DNA of 6,519 bases from an uncultured Brevundimonas sp. Its GTDB lineage: Bacteria; Pseudomonadota; Alphaproteobacteria; Caulobacterales; Caulobacteraceae. The position numbers and the translations under genes are program-made. Numbering within the stretch: position 1 is the stretch's first letter; each line of letters begins with the position of its first letter. This document shows positions 5,792-6,519 of this stretch, in pieces. The stretch lies in contig CAMLNY010000068.1 of NCBI GenBank assembly GCA_946481405.1, positions 1 to 6,519 of the forward strand, given 5' to 3'. Under the pieces are notes generated by a model, which saw only the letters and a program-made list of their open reading frames with translations, did not search any database and was not told the origin of the DNA.

Positions 5792-6519
5792 ATTGGAGAT
5801 TAAAAACGCGGTCGGGTTCCAGCCGGCCGGCCCGCAACTGACCGAGAGCGACGAGGGTCTGACCCTGAAAGGCGGAAACGGTGCGAGAGCCGTCCGTGAG
5901 GCGGCTCTTCAGGGTTTCAACCTGACGGGGAAGCAGAACGATCGGCCGTCCCTGCCGAAGCGAGAGGGCGTCCTGGTCCGTCACGGCCAGCTCCGGGATG
6001 TCGTCCAGGGCGGTCGAAACGGGCAGTAGGCCCTCAAAGGCGGCGTCCCTATGCACCAGATCGGTCAGGAAATCCAGTGTGACGGCGTTCTCGACCGAAA
6101 ACGGCCCCACCCGCTCGCGCCGGAGGGCCGAGACATGCCCTTCGGCGCCCAGGGCGAGCGCCAGATCGCGGGCCAGCGAGCGCACATAGACGCCCTTGCC
6201 GGTGCGGATGGTGATCTCGACATGGTCGGCGTCGGCCGCGTCGGTAACCTCGGCCTCGTGGATGGTCACCGGCCGGCTTCCCAGTTCGAACTCGGCCCCC
6301 TCGCGGGCCAGGTCATAGGCGCGCTGGCCGTCGACCTTGATGGCGCTGAAACGGGGCGGGGTCTGCTGGATGTCGCCGACAAAAGCCTGCAGGGCGGCCT
6401 TCACCGCCTGGAAAAACGCCAGGCCGGGTCCCTTTTTCCACTCGCCGGTCTTGGCCGTCGGCGCGACCGCCGGGATCGACCAAAAGGTGTCGAAAGCGCG
6501 GAAGTGATCGATGCGCACG
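5790..6519 (-). CDS. truB: tRNA pseudouridine synthase B, C-terminal ~200 residues, joined in frame to a MalQ-like segment
   Basis: TruB makes pseudouridine 55 in the T-loop of tRNAs. The open frame has 242 codons in the window (6518 down to the TAA at 5790) with no start needed inside. From about residue 44 on it is good Tru[20 protein letters not shown] (46-64), QRAYDLARE (65-73), the conserved [13 protein letters not shown] (107-119) and [13 protein letters not shown] (128-140). A C-terminal PUA-like part ends in EPDRVFNLQ. Before residue ~40 the sequence is not TruB. The expected middle block (of the kind KTYRF...G-ATDTDDAEG) is absent, and a glucanotransferase segment takes its place. 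The N-terminal ~100 residues with the catalytic Asp are therefore missing from this frame. If the join is real, this truB is broken; if it is an assembly error, the true gene continues elsewhere. The downstream rpsO and pnp are in the standard order. Confidence 0.9.
   Translation of the reverse strand, partial: VRIDHFRAFDTFWSIPAVAPTAKTGEWKKGPGLAFFQAVKAALQAFVGDIQQTPPRFSAIKVDGQRAYDLAREGAEFELGSRPVTIHEAEVTDAADADHVEITIRTGKGVYVRSLARDLALALGAEGHVSALRRERVGPFSVENAVTLDFLTDLVHRDAAFEGLLPVSTALDDIPELAVTDQDALSLRQGRPIVLLPRQVETLKSRLTDGSRTVSAFQGQTLVALGQLRAGRLEPDRVFNLQ
6391..6519 (-). pseudogene. malQ: Fragment of 4-alpha-glucanotransferase (MalQ, GH77), central catalytic region
   Basis: The first ~43 codons of the frame, reading from 6518, match the core of bacterial amylomaltase. 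VRIDHFRAF (residues 1-9) is the family motif whose Asp, here Asp4, is the catalytic nucleophile (Asp293 in Thermus aquaticus). [14 protein letters not shown] and KKGPGLAFF follow in the expected order and spacing. In MalQ the next block should read roughly G-LP-IAEDLG with the acid/base Glu region; instead the frame turns into TruB at about 6390-6413. MalQ disproportionates maltooligosaccharides and has no link to tRNA modification. This is a ~43-residue scrap of a ~500-residue or longer enzyme, cut by the window edge on one side and by the join on the other. The identification is from recall of the family's motifs. Confidence 0.82.

Noticed and set aside
6387..6392. CTGCAG site as proof of a cloning junction
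   Set aside because: The same hexamer occurs elsewhere in the window (for example inside hrcA, rph and pnp), so its presence at the MalQ-TruB join may be chance.

Overview
The window is GC-rich, tightly packed alphaproteobacterial chromosome. The protein sequences and the hrcA/rph head-to-head pair point to Caulobacterales, with Brevundimonas the best guess. This placement comes from remembered sequence resemblance, not from a search. I see no rRNA, tRNA, CRISPR array, insertion sequence, phage gene or defence system.

Left part (1-2979). On the minus strand a GNAT acetyltransferase gene leads into hrcA, the repressor of CIRCE-controlled chaperonin genes. The two overlap by ATGA, and hrcA runs off the left edge. 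Facing away from them on the plus strand is rph (RNase PH). It is followed in the same direction by a small six-cysteine lipoprotein and a two-helix membrane protein resembling the YcxB family. The lipoprotein and membrane protein genes overlap by 13 bases and may be cotranscribed with rph.

Right part (2980-6519). On the minus strand lies the end of the classic truB-rpsO-pnp translation/RNA-decay cluster. truB stops 11 bases before rpsO, and its stop codon touches the rpsO Shine-Dalgarno sequence. rpsO is followed by a hairpin and then a 238-base leader before pnp, with a possible large stem-loop about 60 bases upstream of the pnp start. A strong intrinsic terminator at 2985-3008 separates pnp from the convergent plus-strand genes. 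The two related phosphorolytic exoribonucleases, RNase PH and PNPase, are therefore about 1.1 kb apart and convergent.

The most unusual thing is the right edge. The truB frame is open to the end of the window, but its first ~43 codons encode a piece of a GH77 4-alpha-glucanotransferase (MalQ/amylomaltase), including the VRIDHFR nucleophile motif. They do not encode the middle of TruB. The switch falls at about 6390-6413, and the N-terminal ~100 residues of TruB, with its catalytic Asp, are missing from this frame. A chimeric assembly or read join at a contig end is the likeliest cause; a genuine rearrangement that broke truB is the alternative. I found no convincing new multi-gene system. The rest is ordinary housekeeping DNA with a few accessory genes.
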